Assembly: GCA_022446905.1 (NCBI GenBank)
Contig: JAKVBT010000007.1
Span: 78,568 to 142,567 of the forward strand
DNA from: Phycisphaerales bacterium
GTDB lineage: Bacteria; Planctomycetota; Phycisphaerae; Phycisphaerales; SM1A02
DNA: 64,000 nt
Direction: 5' to 3'
Position numbers and translations under genes: made by a program. The notes beneath the pieces are model-generated. The model had not been told where the DNA came from and made no database searches. It saw only the letters and a list, made by a program, of their open reading frames with translations. This document shows positions 61,301 through 64,000 of this stretch, piece after piece; the stretch's first letter is position 1; every line of letters starts with the position of its first letter.

Positions 61301-64000
61301 CGGGAATGATGCTCACGCGTCGAGTTAAATCGCCGCGGCGACCGGCGGTGGGTGTGATCTGTGCCATTGCCTGCTGAACCAATCGCGTCAGGCGTGACGC
61401 ATCGGCACGGTCACCCAACTCAATCCGATGCAGGCGACCAGCCTGCTTGGGCATCTGTGAGCGTAGCTGCTCCAGCAGCCGCCGTACCTGCTCCACACTG
61501 CGGCGACTACCCACAAGCACAAGGCTATTGGTCTCTGCATCAACAGCAATCGACACCGCCGGCGAATCCCCAACTGCTTCCACGCTCGCCTGAACCGCTC
61601 CAATCGCCGCCATGACAGGAAGCCAACGAGGAGACCACAACATGGCCCCAGGCACAGGACCATCAGCACCAAGTAAGTCCTCAATGTTAATAACTCGAAT
61701 AGCAGGCCCACCATCACGGTTCAGCATGCGGCGGAGTGTCTCTGCCAGCTCACCTGCGTCACCTTGTGCCGGGTCAATTGGAATCAACTGCATCTGACGA
61801 CTTGATGTCATCGCCGCTGCATCCACCGAACCAACAACCTGGTCAATCAACTGCATCTGAGCGTCATCTGCACGCACGAGCAGCGTTCCACTTGACTGAT
61901 CCACTCGCACAACTGGTGGCAACTTCGACTGATCATCGGCAAAGACCGCTTCAATGCTGACTGCCAGCGATGTCGGATCAGCGTGCTGTACATGAATCAC
62001 TCTGACGGCCCGCGCTGTTCGATCTTCTTGATCTCCAGCAACGGCATCCAACTGCCGGACCATCTCTTCAGCCGCATCAACTGCCGGAGCGAGACCGGCA
62101 ATAACGACTGCATTCAAACGCTCGTTTGCAACCACGCGAACGCCAATGCCCTGATCAGGCAATGGGATGCGATAACGAAGCCGCTGGAGTCGTTCATATT
62201 CATTGAGCGATTCCAAGCCCATGAGCGACTGCATCATCGCCGCCACCTGATCCGCCCGAGCATGGTCGAGATGCACCATTCGGACCTGTTGCTCATCAAA
62301 GGATTCGCCTGTATCAAGCTGGCTGATCACTGACTTCACATAGTCGACCTGGGGTTCAGTACCGGTCACAATGACTGCATTGCTTGCTGCCACAGCAGAC
62401 ACATTGGCCTGTGGTCGACCTGGCTCAAACATCGAGCGGGCTTGGATCGCTCGCTGGACAGAAGCTGCCACATCCACTGCTGACGATCGCGCCAAAGGAA
62501 CAACTTCAACCGTTGCCTGATTGGGAACATCCAGCGCCTTGACCAATTCTGCAAGCAGTGATTGCTGACGAGTCGTCGCTGTAATGCCGACAGCATTGAT
62601 GTCTGTGAGCGACGACACATGCGGTGGCGCACCCTCAGACGCAACACCTTCGTGCAGAGACGCAAGATCCGCCAGTCGAATCGCCGCCTCCTCGGGCTCA
62701 ATATGTCGAAGCGTCAAAATGCGGGTGACTGGGGCTGGTCCTGCCAACTCGATGTATCGGCGCAAAGCCTGTTCGTAGAGTCGAACACCCTCAGTATGCC
62801 CACTGATCACCACGCGACGCCCAGAGCGATCTGCCTCAACGTTGGGGCGATGAAGACTGCCCTCCCCGCCACCCATCTGCACAAAGGCCTCATCAGCCTG
62901 CGAAATGGCATCTTCCTGAGCTCCAGAAAGTGGAATCACCCGCACCTGAAAGTCCCCGGCTTGTGGCTGATCAATTGAGCTCACAATCGTGGTGATGGAA
63001 GACATATCTGTGGGAGATGATGTGACAACCAGTGCATCAATCAAATCGACTGCTTCAACCTGCGGCGGTGTCCACGGGCTGCCATCTGTTGGCGAAAGCA
63101 TTGCACGCGCCGCAGTTGACACACTTTTCGCGACACGAGATGGACGAACATGCTGCAAATCGAACCGACGAGTGACACGCTCCTCCAAGATGCCCTCTGC
63201 AATGGACTGCAGGAAAGCAGCCCGATCAGCAACCGTTTCTGGGTTCCCAACAAGCTCAATCACATCATGAGCTGGGTCCGCGCGGACAACCACATCGTCA
63301 GTCAGGTCATATTGCTCCAACATGTCAGCATGACGCTGCATGACATCATCAATCGCTCCGGGGCGTAGCTTCAAACGGCGAATCGCCGGGGCTGCTGCTG
63401 GAGACACATCGAGGGCAGCGATCATGGCAGCAGCATGGGCGACCCGATCTAATGGGCCTGCAAGCACAATCGCCCGGGCATCAGGCGTGGGTGCCATGCG
63501 GACAGCAGCCCGCTGCGATGGCAGCAAGGCAGCATTGAGCGAAGCCATGACTTGGGCAGGAGTTGCGTCTTCAACAGCAACAACTTCGACCGTCTGAGTT
63601 CGCATAAGCCCGGGTGAACCATCGAGTTCCGCTACTACAGCCGCCAATTCCGCTACGCGAGTCGAGGGGCCTGTCATGATGATGCTGGATCGCTCTGGCA
63701 GCGGAAGCACCTGAGGCCGCTCGCCATCAGGCATAGACATGATCACACCATGCAGTCGCTGCGTCGCATCGGCAGGCGAGAGCGTGTTCAACACCAGAGT
63801 CCTGGTCGAACGACCACCGGCAGAGGTGGAACCCTCCGAACCTGCCACATCAAGCAGTTGAATGATCTCACCGAGTTTGTCCAAGAGCGGACGGGAACCT
63901 TTTGCAATGATCAAGCCAGCGCGATCATCCGCTGTAAATGTCAGGTTGCCCATAGTGGTCTCTTCGACCTTCACAAGCTTGCCCTTCTTATCTGGTCGAT
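55389..64000 (-). CDS. Giant secretin with ~31 tandem N-domain modules (N-terminus cut by window edge)
   Basis: The frame runs open to the right edge, giving at least 2,870 residues; the first in-window start-like codon (GTG 63974) is internal. The C-terminal ~300 residues (DNA ~55389-56290) form a typical secretin channel: VLIQVLLAEVSLDGGVDWG, HILSNPSIMAANNEPANINVGE, VGVILSVTPSINPDGYVRMEV, VTVRDGQTIVIGGLINE, and KVPILGDIPLLGKLFT, then a short tail. GspD/PilQ normally have three to five N-domains; here ~31 secretin_N/NolW-like modules of ~80 residues precede the channel. Each module ends like DxRTNSLIVxxxxxxxxxIxxLIxxLD. The stop overlaps the lipoprotein gene. No N0/signal part is visible. 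Function as an outer-membrane channel is inferred from the family. Confidence 0.88.
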   Translation of the reverse strand, partial: RPDKKGKLVKVEETTMGNLTFTADDRAGLIIAKGSRPLLDKLGEIIQLLDVAGSEGSTSAGGRSTRTLVLNTLSPADATQRLHGVIMSMPDGERPQVLPLPERSSIIMTGPSTRVAELAAVVAELDGSPGLMRTQTVEVVAVEDATPAQVMASLNAALLPSQRAAVRMAPTPDARAIVLAGPLDRVAHAAAMIAALDVSPAAAPAIRRLKLRPGAIDDVMQRHADMLEQYDLTDDVVVRADPAHDVIELVGNPETVADRAAFLQSIAEGILEERVTRRFDLQHVRPSRVAKSVSTAARAMLSPTDGSPWTPPQVEAVDLIDALVVTSSPTDMSSITTIVSSIDQPQAGDFQVRVIPLSGAQEDAISQADEAFVQMGGGEGSLHRPNVEADRSGRRVVISGHTEGVRLYEQALRRYIELAGPAPVTRILTLRHIEPEEAAIRLADLASLHEGVASEGAPPHVSSLTDINAVGITATTRQQSLLAELVKALDVPNQATVEVVPLARSSAVDVAASVQRAIQARSMFEPGRPQANVSAVAASNAVIVTGTEPQVDYVKSVISQLDTGESFDEQQVRMVHLDHARADQVAAMMQSLMGLESLNEYERLQRLRYRIPLPDQGIGVRVVANERLNAVVIAGLAPAVDAAEEMVRQLDAVAGDQEDRTARAVRVIHVQHADPTSLAVSIEAVFADDQSKLPPVVRVDQSSGTLLVRADDAQMQLIDQVVGSVDAAAMTSSRQMQLIPIDPAQGDAGELAETLRRMLNRDGGPAIRVINIEDLLGADGPVPGAMLWSPRWLPVMAAIGAVQASVEAVGDSPAVSIAVDAETNSLVLVGSRRSVEQVRRLLEQLRSQMPKQAGRLHRIELGDRADASRLTRLVQQAMAQITPTAGRRGDLTRRVSIIPDVDTNAMIVSATDSDFESVTQIIKAVGVSNNDQSAIVKIYPLTNGAASRIARNLQELLRGTSASRQAGRMRHLAVTMMGGEDAVEAAFRPDRIQVSADSGSGSLVVMSPTEAIPFIDRYVELMDQSPVASAPTLQIFPLEHAAARPLSSMLRNVLRARYYAVAKTGAVQLQPDVSYDERTNALLVTADQSQLKEVASLLKQLDVPTSESLPPLRTIALKQARPSQAARLLQSTVIASSGAKGSSVVIVPDDASGLLLVRADEETSREIDAVLAEIDRDASVEYAVRTIRLERADAADVAKALQRLYDDRARIAGSKQRRVTIQGEAADRVLLVAANDEDYQAIQSLVAQLDVGAGNEQYEIRVFPLQHAKAAAVSGDVESMVNNLLYGDIWLMGSRNRKAPKSKVSIMADERTNAIVVTGYGAAFDSVEQVVSVLDQPAAPTLARTIKVYRVPRGSADLMSELIETAFGTQRRSWWRSASSNELQVRVDSNRRQIIVVGTSKEHSEIESMLASVNSADDAASSVQTFVLKSAKAADTANLLRQALSLDGQPIVLNDPDGGTSIVVEGRVLADTRSNSLLVTAPPRSMAVISGMIDEFDRLAPPVNQGVFIIDLQRVTSEEARRVVQELGLNRPARDSAAQRIVTDPITVTALPGRNALMVLGNPADRDALSAFFKSMDSEPDSADAMLKLVQLKNAQAEAVASVLRDMLDPSSQKTTSPRARAVQEQIRRLSMLGDGVHDPDIALDLTRPISITTHETQNALLISSTPDNLNAIVALVDLLDELPLSDSVIVRILPLDNLAASDFARVVRELFSQGKSLGGLGKRGWMGIPSSIVGRALMGDVAMTVHETTNTVVVAGTEDAVSTVEVLVDRLDSDVTTGWVDTQLVRLKWADPIETAAMLTRVLIDGTDAAPSASAMRQQVGRMRMLRSDQRSVAESDVFRPMHELVVLPHDTLNALLLVGTQDNLDIAGELVAMLDVEEASPASSVRFYPLDHGAASQIATTVTRLVDGQVSAGILEREDRVVAQTDERTNTLIVATSSRSFAVIEPIIQSLDSELTADYAEIRSFPLEHATSARMQNVVQRMMDARLARLRVVDQKTAELQRVTVMSDERTNSLIVAGGQDAFEVVGRLVKDLDGSDLVQRGLIEVIDAGDNNASRVAETVNAVMERRYIDLPPASRRAQMPLIQIDSRSNSLLVSAGPEDLDDIRDLIRRLSDAPTDPAIGLNLLAVNGAAQAADLAPRIERLMRDRQQSLGEASTPTDRVSIQSDNVSNSLIVAASRENLVVIEDFLRMLEQAESERGFGRELEVFHLQVTSARAMVDMLDDLYVREANRLRGSGTVRVTADEQLNAVMVSASESDVREISSLIGRLDGTAPSSVVEIRHVPLTSANALETVRLIEDVLSGRGLGRGRRAERATVLRYVRSNEDLGEGQEMQVSTALRESINLTPDVRTNTVIIKAPADSMDMLEDMIRDLDESSVGSKNVRIFKLDNADAAAMSVLLKDLFRLDEGDDLLVLKPRDGQDLSGMADGLEGMGGDFGGTELTAVPDPRQQLAITVDSRTNSLIVSGTPAYLDLVESVIDELDSAKANERDSHLYQLRNATASEVASVLGDFVETEQQKLIETIGVDQLGSAARLLEREVTIRGDDKSNSLLVSASPRYMERIQGLIKELDVDPPQVLIQVLLAEVSLDGGVDWGVDPSIGIGNWNFASFSPVVAAGLPSLTLGALDFNVVLRALENQGRLHILSNPSIMAANNEPANINVGEIIYVPVGATTYDTGLTSVPLQEKEVGVILSVTPSINPDGYVRMEVKPTLSKLGATFDQPAVGVNTPRIIQRTADTTVTVRDGQTIVIGGLINETYEFREDKVPILGDIPLLGKLFTSVNEQLDRTELVIVLTPHVVTSPTQLEEIRVMTDQQVDRLTLPPTLLDKIKTGELDKQGLFDQEGYDLKIRDLEEAITPSDLPVESSP
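56290..63974 (-). repeat. Tandem array of about 31 secretin N-domain modules (protein-level repeat)
   Basis: By eye I count about 31 successive modules, each with an opening strand-helix (xxVRxxxLxxAxAxxVAxxLxxL), a variable loop, a strand with D-(E/S)-R-(T/S)-N-(S/A)-L-(I/L)-V-(S/T/A)-(A/G), and a closing helix ending LD. Modules average about 83 residues; several have inserts (for example before 61.6 kb and near 56.7 kb). Nucleotide identity between modules is low, so this is an old, diverged expansion, not a recent DNA repeat. Confidence 0.85.

Noticed and set aside
55389-63974. DNA-level tandem repeats or CRISPR in the giant gene
   Set aside because: Modules are similar only at protein level; no repeated DNA units of regular spacing were seen.

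Overview
The window looks like chromosomal DNA from a planctomycete, most likely class Phycisphaerae. This is inferred from several things: two secreted proteins end in the dockerin-like 'GC-type' tail common in that class, pseudopilins stand as single genes, many small secreted or membrane proteins have no recognisable family, and a secretin-like protein of extraordinary length occupies the right end. Genes are densely packed on both strands, with many 4-base start/stop overlaps. I see no insertion sequences, prophage genes, CRISPR arrays or rRNA genes.

Layout. 1-5.1 kb: the end of a secreted protein, a secreted GH13 branching-enzyme-like glycosidase overlapping a pseudopilin gene, and an L-lysine 6-transaminase on the other strand. 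5.2-10.6 kb: a GspE/PilB-type secretion ATPase, a membrane-anchored coiled-coil protein, an LpxL-like acyltransferase, a stand-alone response regulator and two small proteins. 10.6-15.1 kb (minus): half of an Opp/Dpp-type ABC transporter and an ECF sigma factor with a membrane partner. 15.2-21.4 kb: a Ca/Na antiporter, dnaB, an HU protein, and trkA-trkH for potassium uptake. 21.4-27.7 kb: nuoI followed by a partial ATP synthase operon (AtpZ-like, AtpI-like, a, c, b, delta, a SIMPL-domain gene, alpha). It closes with a strong terminator and has no gamma, beta or epsilon gene. 27.8-32.5 kb: a PAP-phosphatase-like enzyme, an SLC13/RCK transporter, a membrane EEP-fold protein and a second pseudopilin. 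32.7-36.7 kb: a second ECF sigma/anti-sigma pair, an ABC-F ATPase and a HIT protein. 36.7-36.93 kb: no gene, but a region that folds into a large branched RNA-like structure. 37-47.8 kb: an MFS transporter, ribosomal protein S1, a secreted protein of unknown function, a secretin-short-domain (STN-like) protein, a MacB-type permease, a sensor histidine kinase, trmB and rsfS. 47.8-55.4 kb: a K+-dependent-type membrane pyrophosphatase, rpsU, a NYN nuclease, purE-pdxH, tRNA-Gln, a Met-rich exported protein and a small lipoprotein candidate. 55.4-64 kb: the giant secretin, cut by the right edge.

The most striking item is the secretin. It carries about 31 tandem N-domain (NolW/secretin_N-like) modules before one C-terminal secretin channel domain, and its stop overlaps the start of the lipoprotein gene. 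The scattered type II secretion/type IV pilus parts in the window (GspE, two pseudopilins, the STN-like protein) may belong to the same machine, but this is inference. The second most interesting item is the unrecognised structured RNA at 36.7-36.93 kb.
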